Shown here: positions 9,542 to 20,851 of the stretch, one piece after another | Position numbering within the stretch: position 1 is the first letter of the stretch | Layout: every line of letters begins with the position of its first letter | DNA from: Calocera cornea HHB12733 | Taxonomy: Eukaryota > Basidiomycota > Dacrymycetes > Dacrymycetales > Dacrymycetaceae | NCBI GenBank assembly: GCA_001632435.1 | Contig: KV423918.1 | Location: forward strand, 248,001-312,000 | DNA: 64,000 nt | Direction: 5' to 3' | Position numbers and translations under genes: made by a program | The notes under the pieces: model-generated | Seen by the model: only the letters and a program-made list of their open reading frames with translations | Databases searched by the model: none | What the model was told of the DNA's origin: nothing

Positions 9542-12500
9542 CTCTTAGGCCACACCGAAATGAGCGAAGTAGACGAGCTTCGATCTGTCATATCGGTCCT
9601 CGAAACGAGACTGGCGAAGGCCACAGGCCGTGCGGACAACGACAAGCCTGATCCTCCGATTCAAAAGGGGAAGTTGAAACACGTCGAATTCGAAAGCCTC
9701 GATGAAGAACCGGTATCTTCGAATCACAACGGCAATGATGCTGGACCTAGCAAGACTACTGAGCGTTTCGAATCGAAAGAGGCAGCCCCACGTATGCAGT
9801 ACTGTTCAGCAGCCAAAAGTGAAGCCCTTGTCAACACGGTTCTCTCGAATCTCATGAAGAGTTCCATATTGTTATCTCTCGCAGAGGTTATGGCCATGTC
9901 CCCGCACGTACGCAAATACCTATCACAACAGACCCAGCCTCGAAAGGTTGCTCGTACGACGCCGGTCTGGAACACAACGGTAGCTATTGAGGACGATGAG
10001 GAAACGGCCGCCGAATCGTACATGCGCAGACAAGGGGAAGGCCACGCAGGTATTGCGGTTGGCTCGGTGTTGCATAGTCGAATCAACAGTATCGTTGACG
10101 ACTCGGGCGCCTCCACTGTGGCTCTGGAGATGGTTGGCCTACGCAACGTAGAAGTCACCGTCGGGGACGGAAACGTTCTGATACTCGGATGTATCGATTC
10201 GGGGTGCTCGCTTATTATTATGCACCACTCGCTCTGGAAAAAGACCAACACGTTGCTCAGCCCAGCGGAGAAAATCGGCATGAGAACTGCCAATGGCGGT
10301 GTCAGTAGCACCATGGGATGTGTAAAGAACATGAGAATATCCGTCAGACGGGTCTCAGGATTGTTCCAAGTGCACATCGCCGAAAGGCTGCCTGTCGGGT
10401 TGCTCCTAGGCAGGCCATTCCTTACATTGTTCAGCTGCACGGCGAAGGACTACGTCGATGGCTACCAGGAACTCACCCTGACGTGCCCGAATATCTCGAA
10501 AGAGTACGTCGTGACGACCAAGGAATCGATACCGAAAGGAGCGGATTTTCAATAGTCCATGACCTGAGATCACCTCGGAGAGACGTCTTTCTTCACGAAT
10601 CGCTGAACCCTTCGATACCCCGAATCGACGAATTCGACGTTGACATTGTAAATTCTCACTATCAGTACAATCCGTATACCAACGTCCTGGCCGTCCGTAA
10701 ATACAAGAAAGTCGAAGACCGCGTTAAGCCTGTCGCGGCAGCACACTCTGAAAGCCTCAAAATCGGCCGTCGATTCCCGTCGGATCCACTTGCGCACATG
10801 AAACGTCTACCAACCCGCCCACCTTCGTTTACGCCGGGAAAATGGCTCACTCAAGAACGATTCGATGCACTATACCTCAACAAAGACCAGTTTCTTACAC
10901 TGGAAGAGGTAAAACTAGCGGCTTGGGTAATGAAAGAGCACGAGATGGCATTCTGTCAGGGGACACTCTATTTTCCTTCCTTGTTCGGCTCTTACTTGCT
11001 TCAGAAGCACTTCCCAACAGGGGATCCGGCCTTCAGGGTCCAGGCCTATGGTCTAGAGTGTGGCCCGGACAACTGCGCAGCCATGAGTCTGGCCACTCAT
11101 CACGACTCAGCAGCCACGACTCATACACGCGCAGCCTCGTTCCATGACCGGCTCCATGATGTGCCCCATGATGGGTTCCATGCTCTGACCCATGCAGGTT
11201 GGTAGGGTATATATAGGTGGGCTTTAGGCCCCTCAGCTCCTCAGATCTGGTCTCTGAGGAATCCCCCACCATAGGGACTTAGGCACTCGATCAATCATAC
11301 CCCTATTCCCCTATACTCAAACCCCCTCATACGTCACTACTCCACCTATTCCACTTGACTCTTGTACTTGTCTACCGTCAGGCAGCCTCGTTACTGTGGT
11401 GTGCCCTCACACATTCGCTTGGACGGAGTCCGAGATTGGTCGTTTCGACCCTGCGTATTTCGATCCGGTCATATTTCCAACAGTGCCCCACGTTCCGTGG
11501 CAGGAGAAAAACATACCGATTCCACCAGCGCTGCAAGACCAGGTCATCGATATGCTTCATTCGAAGATCGCCGCTGGCACGTATGAGCCTTCACAGTCGT
11601 CGTATCGATCCCGCGTGTTCGCAGTAACCAAGAAAAGCGGCGAGCTCCGCCTGGTTATCGACGCCCGTCCGCTCAATAGCGTCATGATTCGAAGTAGCAC
11701 TGTACCTCCCCTTACCGAACACATCCTCGAAGACTACGGCGTGCGAGGCTGCTATGGCTTGCTCAATTTCTATCGGGGATTCGAGCAACACCCCCTACAT
11801 CCCAAGTCCCGCGACTATACCTCGTTCCAGTCCCCGATCGGACCGCTTCGTTACACCGTGGCCCCGATGGGTGCCCACAACATGCCCGGAGTTATGCAAG
11901 ACAATGTGAATTTCCTATTCCAACACGAGATTCCACATCTCACGACTCCCTTCATCAATGACATCGGCGTGAAAGGACCCAAGACCCGATACGAAACAGA
12001 CAGTGGTTTCAAAACGATTCCTGAGAACCCAGGCATCCGTCGATTTGTTTTCGAACACCTGGGCAATATGCATCGAATCATTCAGCGCGCTCAGCACGCC
12101 GGGGCTACCTTTTCAGGCCCGAAAGCTCTCTTATGCGTGCCCAACATCATCCTCCTCGGGTATCGATGCGGTTACGACGGCCGTGGGCCAGATCCTTCGA
12201 AAGTCCAGAAAATCGTCGAATGGAAACTGCCCTGTGAGAACCTTACAGAGGTTCGAGCATTCCTCGGTACGGTTGGTATAATGCGCATCTTCATCAAGGA
12301 CTTTGCCCATAAAGCGAGACCTCTCAAAAGGTTGAAGCGAAAGGACGTGCCTTTCGAATTCGGTGACGTCGAAATGCAAGCGGTGCGTCAACTCCAGCAG
12401 TCCGCGCTCGAAGCAGAACGTAACAACATCCTCACACCGATCGATTACAAGAGCGGCCGTCGAATCACCCTAGCGGTCGATTCTTCAAATATCGGTGTCG

Positions 12501-14503
12501 GGTTCATCTTATACCAGAACGACGCCAACGGCAAACGTCACCCCTCTCGATTTGGGTCGATAGGCTGCAATGACGTTGAAAGCCGGTACTCACAGGTCAA
12601 GCTTGAGCTGTACGGCGTGTATCAGGCATTAAAAGTGTTTTGAATCTGGCTCGTGGGAGTTCCAGAGTTCAATATCGAGGTGGATGCCAAGTCCATTCAG
12701 GGAATGCTGAACCACCCGGATATTGCACCCACCGTTGCCCTTAACCGCTGGATCCACTGGATTCACCTCTTCAACGGCATAATTCAACACGTTCCGGCTG
12801 ATAAGCACACAGCACCTGACGGACTCTCGAGGCGGCCCCCGGTTAACCAAGCTGAAATCGATGCTCAATTTCCCAAAGCAGATGACGACGACTCCTTAGG
12901 GTTGTCCCACACATTCTTCTTGGAACAGTCATCAAAGCCGCCCATTCCAATTTTTGCGGCCCCCCCGGAGGAGACGTTGCCGAGGCTCGAATCCACGCGA
13001 CAAGCAGACGAGGCGATATTGGCGATTCGACAATACCTTAGGAACTTTTGACGACCAAAAGGACTAACGGACGCACAATGGAAATCATTCCTCAAAAAGA
13101 GCGCGAAGTACTTCTTACAGGGAGAGGACGACCTTTATCGAAGGGATCCGAATGGAGAGCACCATTTGTATATCGAGTTTGAAAAACGTCTAAACGTGCT
13201 TTGAAACGTTCACGACGGTATCGGGCATCAAGGATACCAAACCGCATACGAGCATCTTCGATTAAGGTTCTTCTGGCCGAACATGGGTGAGGATGCCAAA
13301 TGGTACCTGCGAACATGCGAGGAATGCCAGAAACAGCAGATGCGACATGTAGTCATTCCGCCCACAGTGCAACTGCCGCAGCCACTGTTCTTCAAGGCTT
13401 ACTGCGATACGATGTGTATGCCGTTTTCGAAAGGACGTCATCGAGGCATGCGATTCGTACTACAAGCCAGGTGCTCGTTGACGCACTGGCCTGAGTACAT
13501 GATATGTCAAAAGGAAATGGCGGAAGTCATCGAAGAGTTTCTGTACAAGAATGTACTATGTTGATGGGGCGCTTTAGGAGAAATCATTACCAACAACGGA
13601 ACTCCGTACGTTAGTGCGGTATCGAATCTCCAGAAGAAGTATCACCTGTCGCATATTCGAATCTCCAGCTACAATTCGAGGGCCAACGGTCTGGTAGAGC
13701 AGAGCCATTGAAGCGTCCGCAAATCGATAGTATGAAGTATTCCAGGAGACGTTTCGCATTGGCCTGAAGTCATACCATCGGTTTTCTGGGCTCAGAGGAT
13801 AGCCATTCACAGCGCCACGGGTATGAGTCCGTTCTACATGGTCCACGGTATACACCCATTACTGCCTATGGACATACTTGAAGCAACGTGGCTTGTACCG
13901 CCGCCGAATCAGCTCCTATCAAGAGAGGAATTGATATCGTATTGAGCCAGGCAACTTCTGAAGCGAACCGAAGACCTGAATGATATCAAAGAGCACATTT
14001 CGCAATTGAGGTTTCGAAACGCTGAACGCTTCAGGGAGAAGTTTGAGAACCTGATATTCAATCATCGATTCGACACAGGGGATCTAGTACTCATGAGGAA
14101 CAGTAGACACGACGGGCCCCTGCAAGACAAGACGCAACATCGGTATCTTGGACCATACATAGTGGTCAAGAGACACTTGGGCGGCGCATACACATTGGCC
14201 GATTTAGACGGGTCGGTGTTCAGACATACTATCGCAAAGTTCCGAGTGATCCCATACCTAAGCCGGAAAGACCTTTCGGGAGCGGTCGAAACGGTGCTTC
14301 GAAACCTCGATAATGCCGATTACGCTGACGGACTCGACCAAGGCATGGCAACGGTAGAGGAAGTTGTCGAAAGCGACATCAAAGGTCTTGATAACACTGG
14401 AATCGGAGCGGATATCGCCGAAGACGAAGAAGAGGACATAGATGCAGCGGATCCGGAGGCCGTCGAATCTATCGAAGGACTGGAGCGTCGAATCGAGGCA
14501 TGA
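9542..14503 (+). pseudogene. Ty3 pol (PR-RT-RH-IN), inactivated
   Basis: A protease-like motif CIDSGCSLIIM lies near 10190-10222. Around 10550 the frame shifts by one base. After the nested solo LTR the reverse transcriptase follows (FAVTKKSGELRLVID, then APMGAHNMPGVM), then RNase H (LAVDSSNIGVG, QVKLELYGV, TAPDGLSRRP), an HHCC integrase domain (GHQGYQTAYEHL with CEECQKQQ), the integrase core and a GPY-type end (LGPYIVVKR). TGA stops sit in frame at 12641, 13049, 13202, 13562, 13709, 13733 and 13943. Three catalytic Asp positions read Asn: RT motif A (LLNFYRGF), the RT YxDD box (FINDIG) and the integrase (ITNNGTPYV). Each fits a CG-to-CA change. The gene is dead. Confidence 0.92.
10954..11411 (+). 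mobile_element. solo LTR inserted in Ty3 pol
   Basis: 458 bp, TGTCAGGGGACAC to GTGCCCTCACA, flanked by the 5 bp direct repeat CATTC (10949-10953 and 11412-11416). Removing the insert and one repeat restores the pol frame across the junction (EMAF then AWTESE), which proves the insertion. It has a TATA-like word (GTATATATAGG, near 11208) and no genes. Ends and length match the solo LTR at 20347-20803, so the family is probably the same copia-type group. It is younger than the Ty3 element. Confidence 0.93.
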
Positions 14504-14663
14504 GGATGATCCTCGCCTAGTCTTCCTATACCCATACCCAAAGACAGCACATAGCAAGCCTTTCAAAACGGTTGATTCGATCAGACGCTCCTTGAATTTT
14601 CAACTTGATTTCTTTCCACCGCACTAGCTATCATACATCAAATCGAGCCCCCCATTCTGGCTC

Positions 14664-17577
14664 CTAGAATCTCAAAACGTAACCGCTGCATATATCAGAT
14701 CCCCCCCCTTTTTCCAGCACTAGTCCCTCGCCCTGTTTCCCCTTGCCCTTCGATTTGGCTTTTGACGCCAACACCTCATTGTCGTTGTCATCATCATCGT
14801 TGATTTCGATGACCTCGGATGCGGCCTCGTAAATGGCGCCGGTCACGACCCGATAGTGCCTCTTCGGCTGCAACTCCTTACCACTGACGGGAGTCACAAG
14901 GATGTGAATCTGCTCGGACTTTGGATCGTCGCTGGCGGTAACGGCCTGGCGGATGACCTTCAGGTTGTCTTCCGCAATGGCATTCATGACATGCATGCGA
15001 GCGAACTCCTCACTCAGGCGGTGCAGGACAGTCTCTGGAGTTCGATTAGCCTCGATTCGACGCATCAAACGGATACTCACCCAGATCAGACAAATACGTG
15101 ATGAACAGAGGACTTTCCTCTGTCGCCCAAGCGTGCTCGGGCAGCTCGTAAGTCCGATACGGGACCGTCGTACCCTGATACCCGCTGCCAACACTAGCGG
15201 TGACAACCCTACTGGCTTCGGAGTCCTCCACCAGCTTCTTCGCAGGCGGTTCAGGCTCCTGATCGGTCTCGTCGCGCGCCCTCTTGTCCGCTTTAGGACG
15301 GCCCTTGTTCTTGCTCGCGAAGCTGCATTTGAGGCCACAAACACGGCAGGAGAGGCAGGCAACACCATCGGGCTTTTCGAAACCTTCTGTCGATTTGTTG
15401 GTGCGGTTCCAGCCACCAGTGCAAATGTGCTTCTTGTTAGTGCACATGCCACACTACAACCATGTGAGTTGAAACGTAGAATCGACGCTGAAACGGAAAT
15501 TGATACGTACGGGAGGGTCATTACGATGACCGGGCCTGAACAATGTCTTACCCTGGACGAACGCCTCGTACTTCGCCCGGTGATTCGCAGTGTAGCCTTT
15601 GGTGTACACGTTGGCGTCGACGGGAGCACCCACGAATCAATCGGGGTCGTTCTACAGCAGACGTTAGTTCAGCGATGTCGATTCGAAATGAGGCTCTTAC
15701 AGGTCCAGCGGGCTTCTTGGCCACCGTCGCCTTAGGGGGGGCTTTCGACCCCGATGCCTCGGGAGTGCCTTTCAAGGAGTCTCGCACCCCAGCCGTCGAT
15801 TTCGAAACAGTCGACTTCGAAGGCGGCTCCACAGATGACAAGAGGGCCTTCGGCGCGGTCGAAATGGTATCGACCGTCTTTTTGACGCGGGAAGCAGCCG
15901 AACAATTCGACGTCTTCAAAGCGTCGGACGCCTTCGAATCGGACGGGCCACGCGCACCCGATTTCTTCACCGACAAGGCCTTCAGAGCAGCCTTCCTCGC
16001 CTCGGGTGTATGCTCCTCGCACCACTTCTTCTGGCCCTGTTTGTCGAGTGCTTCAAAGGCCGCACGCTCCCGCTTGATCTGCTTCAAATCGAGCTCGTTG
16101 TCCTGGTCATCATTAGTACGACAAATCGACGTGTGAGGCCATCAACACACGCACCTCCATGTCTTCAGCCGTCCGCAGCGGCTTTCGGTTCCTCGCAGCA
16201 ATGTCCAGCTTCAGCAACGCCCAGCGCGAGTAAGGCATGAGGTCGTCTTCAATGGCATCCTTGGTGCGCTCGTCCGAACCAGGCACCCATTCTTCGAAAG
16301 GGGAATGTAGCGGCGCCCCCAGGGGAAGGTCCAACTCGTTGCGAAGCGGCCCGACGCACTGCAGTCACGTCAGAAAGCAGTACATAGAAAGTCCATATCA
16401 CTCACATTCATTTCTTTCCATTTCTTGCGGAACCAGAAGCCCATGTATCGAGCGACAGACATGGGGACGAAGAGAAAGGCGACGGGATCGCGCCGCACCA
16501 CCTTCACCAGAGCAACCTGCACCCGAGTCAGTACCGTTGCATCGAAACAAAAGGCAATGACTTACGCGGAACGGCTTGATGTTGCCGGGCATGTTCGCCC
16601 ATTTGACGAGCTCGTCCTCCTCTTTGGGCATCGTGGCCAGCAAGCGGTCTAGCGCCTTTGTATCGTAATGCTGCCAACTTGTCAGAATCGACGACGCCAA
16701 GGGATTTGACCACATACCTCCTTCAACTCTTCCATGTCAGTCACCTCCTCTTCGATGATTTGAACGTGTTTCGGCGTCGTCACCAGCGTCGTGCTACTAG
16801 CAGTGGACTGTGCGCGATGTTAGCCGTAGTCGGAGAGGTGCAATTGGCGAGCTTACCACGACCTTCGACGAAGCCTTTGACGGCGCTGTTTTGATGTTTC
16901 CCAGCTCTGGGCTGGGCGCCTGATGAAAATCAGTCAGTGCGCGCACATCACCCATCGGGCGCAACATACCAGAATGGCCATTGCCACGTCAACCGTCGCC
17001 TCAGGCTCCACGACTTGAACGCTGCCGCCAGTCGTGTCGGCGCTGGCACGGCCGTCTTCGACCCCATCGTCTGGGCCATCGTCGCCGTCAACATCGACAT
17101 CGACGTGTTCCTTGCGCTTGGGCGTGTGACCGCCTTTCTTCCTCCATGTCGCGTCGCTCAGCTTCGTCGCCTTCGGCGGCGTGCTTGGCTGCTCGAGCTC
17201 TTCACCATCGGTGTCTTCAACTATGTCTTCGACCACGTCTTCGGCGATACCGCCAGGCTGTGCATCCCGATCAGCGCACACACTTGACATGCACACCGCC
17301 CCTCGACACTTACCGAAGTAGTCTCGTCCGCCGCGTCTTCCCAGTTGGGGTCATGGTCTTCATCGATGGCGTCCTTCTCCGCAGATGCATCGACCTCCTC
17401 CTCACTATCCTTAAGGCCAACAGCCGAGCCCGTCTGCGACGCGGCGTCGCCGTCCGCCGCCTCAGTCACTTCACGGGCAGCCTTCGCCTCCTTCGCCAGA
17501 CGGTCCGCCTTCTTTTCCGACGCGCGACGCGCCGCTCCAGTCAATTGTTTCCCGCCAGTAGCCATATCCGCCAGCAC
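14664..17577 (-). pseudogene. antisense spliced gene inside the Ty3 element, one nonsense codon
   Basis: Eleven exons fit on the minus strand: 17577-17314, 17257-16970, 16919-16857, 16807-16718, 16670-16566, 16516-16406, 16358-16155, 16103-15701, 15651-15511, 15453-15081 and 15034-14664. The product starts MATGGKQLTG and is Lys/Ala/Glu-rich. A conserved-looking middle (KPFR then VALVKVVRRDPVAF, YMGFWFRKKW) precedes a Cys-rich region (CGMC, HICTGGW, CLSCRVCGLKC) that may bind zinc. No family was recognised. Exon 9 has an in-frame TGA at 15639-15637 (GAT TGA TTC) that would be CGA before a CpG transition; otherwise the frame is open. Being antisense, its introns survive reverse transcription of the element RNA. 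It may be a captured host gene or an element-specific ORF. Confidence 0.75.
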
Positions 17578-17682
17578 AGCCAGTCACAGAGTTACACAGC
17601 AAAGCAGTTGAGTCGAGAAACCACCCAGAGCGATGGACGTTCGAGAGAAAGCCACAACGCAGCGGAACGGCGAGCGCCTCCT

Positions 17683-17690
17683 ATTTATAT
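17683..17690 (-). promoter_or_regulatory. TATA box of the antisense gene
   Basis: TATAAATA on the minus strand, about 105 bp upstream of the antisense ATG at 17577. The placement suits a Pol II promoter and suggests the gene is transcribed independently of the LTR. Confidence 0.6.
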
Positions 17691-18305
17691 CGGACGCACC
17701 CTCGAAATGCCCCCGTTAGCCGTTCCGAAGCAATGCGACCCCTATTCCCAAGTCTTCCGTTGCGCGTGGTGCCTAGGGATAGGCACAGTCATAGTCCCCC
17801 GTGGCATAGGGACAACGCGACGCAACGCGTCAAGGGACTCAGCTGACCGAGAATTGTTTTCGTTTCGAAGCCAAATCGAATCGAATTGAGGCACGCAACA
17901 GTTCCCAGACGAGGCCAGCTGGATTCGAGCAACAAATACAGAGTCCCCCGCGGCCGGAGAAGTACCAAGAATCGACGACCAAAGTCAAATTGACGTCGTA
18001 AAAAGCCAGAAGAATGGTACGCGACACTTGGGAATATACGGTACAGAAAGGAATTCGACAATCGTATCGATGAATCGACGGAAAGGCGATTACAAATCGA
18101 TGAGCGTATCGACGATTCGATGAATGGCCGATTACAAATCGATGAAGAATTAGGGACACAAATAGGGGTCCGGGTCATCGAATCATCGGACCCCTATTCA
18201 TCAAAACCCCATAGGGACCTTCAGGCGCAGCCTCGAAAGGGGCATTCCACCTTCACCCTTGACCGTCACCGTCTCGCTCCCTCGCCCGTATACCTCGCTC
18301 GCGAA

Positions 18306-18653
18306 ATGGAGAACTCGTCCACCGATTCGTCGCCCGATGCACTCGCTCTCGCGCGTACGCTTACGCCTACGCCTACGCCCACCGTTACGCCTGCGAACGC
18401 GGCACGCCGTATGCCCCTGCCTCGCGCGCTCCCGCTCGTATGCGCATCCCTCGTCCTCAGCCACCTTGCGCTGAACGACTATCGAATGACCGATCCGACA
18501 AACCTTTGGTCGATGGCCTTCCCGTCCGCTGGTGCTCGCAACGCTCTCGGCGCCGTTTCAATCGGATCCGCCGTTACGCGCAACGGCCAGAAGACCGAGT
18601 CGACGACCGAATCGACCGAGACTGTGACGAACGACCCCTCGATATCGCCCTAG
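18306..18653 (+). CDS. short sense ORF before the 3' LTR
   Basis: An open frame of 115 residues from ATG 18306 (MENSSTDSSPD). It is Ser/Thr/Pro-rich at first (TPTPTPTVTP), followed by one hydrophobic stretch (LPLVCASLVLSHLAL) that could be a membrane segment. There is no similarity I recognise. It may be a third element ORF or a chance frame in CpG-rich DNA. Confidence 0.3.
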   Translation: MENSSTDSSPDALALARTLTPTPTPTVTPANAARRMPLPRALPLVCASLVLSHLALNDYRMTDPTNLWSMAFPSAGARNALGAVSIGSAVTRNGQKTESTTESTETVTNDPSISP

Positions 18654-18690
18654 ATGACTGAGGACAGTCATTCGATGAGTCCCCCACAGA

Positions 18691-19077
18691 TGTGCTGCTA
18701 GAAAGGTAGTAGAGGTTAGTCGTGCTAGCAATGTATTTTCTTTCCTTCTTTCGAATCGACAAATCGATGTTTCAAATCGTCAATACGATTGGGTTCGGCG
18801 CACGCTGGCCCGCGCTGTCTTCGATTCGGGCCTTCGGTATGCCAATCGGGCACAGCCCGTAGTATAGAGTCCCTTCCATACGCCTTCGGGCCCTAATGCG
18901 ATCTCTTTCCCATTCGACCTCGTTGCTTACTTCGTGCACTCACTGGCCATTCAAGGCCTTGATTCGATATCGATATCGGCATATATTACTATCTACTACA
19001 ACAAATCGACGCTACTATCAATCAGTACCCCTCCCAGCGTCTCGCAGCCTACAGCCCGATATTAGGGTATAGGTACA
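18691..19077 (+). repeat. 3' LTR of the Ty3 element
   Basis: 387 bp, same ends as the 5' LTR and 13 CpG transitions apart (about 3.4 %). It is followed at once by ACAC, the right copy of the target duplication. The bases before it (GAGTCCCCCACAGA) are not a convincing polypurine tract. Confidence 0.95.
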
Positions 19078-19273
19078 ACACCTGCCAAATTAAGAAGCTG
19101 AATGAGGGTCTGGACAGACCCTCATTGGGCCGGTGGTCACTGACTTCGGACTCAGGTAGTACCAATGACTGATGGTCAGAAGCTGGGACACTGAAAGCCG
19201 TGTGAACTATATGCACTGAGTGCTATAGTTCACACACTGAAAAGAAGGGGTCCATGTCATTACTGGTGATACC
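19078..19273. other. short flank with two small hairpins
   Basis: Non-coding. TGAGGGTCTG faces its complement across GA near 19105-19126, and GTGTGAACTATA faces TATAGTTCACAC near 19199-19235. The last 30 bases match the dispersed repeat seen at 6985-7210 and 41141-41375. Confidence 0.5.
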
Positions 19274-19870
19274 TGTCAGGGATACCAACTTTGCCCTGAC
19301 TTTGGCTATTATTGGCAGGTTCACAGGTATTCAACTACTTTCGATATATTTGGCTCTCAGACAACATCTTCAATCTACTAAGTACCAACTTCAGATACAT
19401 TGGCACAGGATTAGGTAAGGCTAAACAAGGCTGTGACCCTTTGGCTGTACAGGGCAGTACTTGGCTGTGTTTGGATGAGTAATGCTGTGGTCGGCAGTGC
19501 TTCAGGCAGTGTCGGGTCTCCTTGTGTTTGGGAGAAGCTGAGCTTATGTTCACTCTTTTCATATATAACCTTTGGTAGCTTCGGTAGCTTCTCCTTAGAT
19601 CTCATCTCTGAGGGTACTCCATAGTCTTGTGAGAAAGCCTGGTCATCACATCTGTCCTCCCACTCCAAACTTCCAAACTCTCTCCAAACTCTGCTTACTT
19701 CATCCAAACTACCTTTGACATCCCACGTATCTCCTAGTTGGACTTACGAAGGGTACAATTGGTTGGTTATTGGACACTGTCAGCCACAACCTCCCCCAAA
19801 TCCCTTGTCTTTGGTCTCTTTGACTCAGTTGGGTTTAGTCAGCAGCCTTGCTAGACTGTGTGCCCTCACA
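19274..19870. repeat. LTR-like segment of the copia group
   Basis: It starts TGTCAGGGATACC and ends GTGTGCCCTCACA, the same termini as the solo LTRs at 10954-11411 and 20347-20803. It also has a TATA-like word (CATATATAACC) followed by TTAGATCTCATCTCTGAGG, as in those LTRs. At 597 bp it is about 140 bp longer than its relatives; the excess corresponds to an inverted-repeat arm at 19408-19545. I find no target duplication. Confidence 0.6.
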
Positions 19871-20006
19871 GCCTCACCTTCTCCCAAAACACTGATATAC
19901 TACCTAACACTACCTGAAACACTATTGAACACAGCTGTGCATAGCCCCACATAGCCCCACATAGCTGAAGGGTCACAGCCTTGCAGAGCCTTATCTAATC
20001 CTATGC
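19408..20006. repeat. inverted repeat pair, about 135 bp arms
   Basis: 19408-19545 resembles the complement of 19870-20006. Shared words include GGATTAG.TAAGGCT, AAGGCTGTGACCCTT and TTTGGGAGAAG.TGAG. The left arm lies within the LTR-like segment and the right arm abuts its end. It may be two opposite insertions of a small element or a foldback structure. Confidence 0.55.
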
Positions 20007-20082
20007 TGATATGGCCAAACTCATTGTTTGGTTGTCCAAAGGTATACCACAAGTGCTACACTCCATCAAAAATGACCAAACC

Positions 20083-20851
20083 TTATGAACATTGCCAAAA
20101 GTGGTCAAAGTCTGGGCCAAACAGGGTGTCCCCTAACAACAGCTCAATCTGGTTCTGTGCCCTCACATCTATTGCCTCCCAATCTGCAATCCTCTGCCTC
20201 TCCATTTCCATCAGATTGTCCTTGTCTGTCACCTTTGGCTTAGGTACCGTACCATCCACATACTTGAGGAGACCAGACTCTGTCAGTATGGCTTGCATGA
20301 ACCACTTCCATCCGTACAAATTGTCTGCATTGAGCAGCTCAATGTGTGTCAGGAGTCACCAAAACCAATCCCTCACAATATGAGATCTTGAACCAAGAAG
20401 GCACGAACCCCATCTCAACAGTCTCAAAACCATTTTGACAGAGCATCCCTATTCTGCCAAGGTAAGAGGTGCTTGCCCTAAACTGACTGTACAGTTCCCC
20501 TTTCAAAGATACTTTCAGCCTTCTCATATATAGTATTGACCCATTTGTAGTTTTGTCCTTAGATCTGATCTCTTAGGATCCTCCACAATACTTGTGTAGT
20601 TGAACTAGGCATCACAAGCTCAATCAAAACTTTGAAACCTCAGCAACCTCTCGATACTGTCAGACGAACTGTTGCAATATCTGGTGCTCAGCTTTCCTCC
20701 ATTACCCCCATATCGTCCCTCTTGCTCAACATCTTGTCTCCTCCTTGATAATCTTGGACCACTTTTGCAGACAGCCTTGTGTCTAGTATTGTGTGCCCTG
20801 ACAATGTGTAGCATAGAGGATGGCACATCCTTGATGTCTGATGGTGTAGAT
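20083..20851 (-). pseudogene. Ty1/copia gag fragment, split by a solo LTR
   Basis: On the minus strand the fragment reads SDIKDVPSSMLHI up to 20804, is interrupted by the solo LTR, then resumes ELLNADNLYGWKWFMQAI and ends near 20083 after a copia-type gag core (ADWEAIDVRAQNQIELL). The pattern of short motif, YGWK, then a W..D..A repeat is typical of copia gag. Nothing of pol was recognised to the left, so this is a remnant. Confidence 0.75.
20347..20803. mobile_element. solo LTR nested in copia gag
   Basis: 457 bp, TGTCAGGAGTCACC to GTGTGCCCTGACA, flanked by the perfect 5 bp duplication ATGTG (20342-20346 and 20804-20808). Excision in thought rejoins the gag frame (MLHI to ELLNAD). Its first 140 bp are repeated at 20852-20990. 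Confidence 0.9.

Larger units (their letters stand above)
7616..19077 (+). mobile_element. Ty3/gypsy LTR retrotransposon, inactivated
   Basis: Two 387 bp direct LTRs (7616-8002 and 18691-19077), each starting TG and ending CA, bound an 11.46 kb element. It is flanked by a 4 bp direct repeat ACAC (7612-7615 and 19078-19081). Order is LTR, primer-binding site, gag with a CCHC knuckle, protease, reverse transcriptase, RNase H, integrase, then about 4 kb containing an antisense spliced gene and a short sense ORF, then LTR. Domain order PR-RT-RH-IN places it in Ty3/gypsy. The coding region carries ten TGA stops, one apparent frameshift and a nested solo LTR, so it cannot move by itself. Removing the nested insert with one duplication (463 bp) leaves about 11.0 kb, long for this superfamily. 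Confidence 0.96.

Noticed and set aside
14440..14660. Polypurine tract or end of the Ty3 element near pol
   Set aside because: The sequence continues without an LTR; the matching LTR lies at 18691-19077, so the element extends to there.
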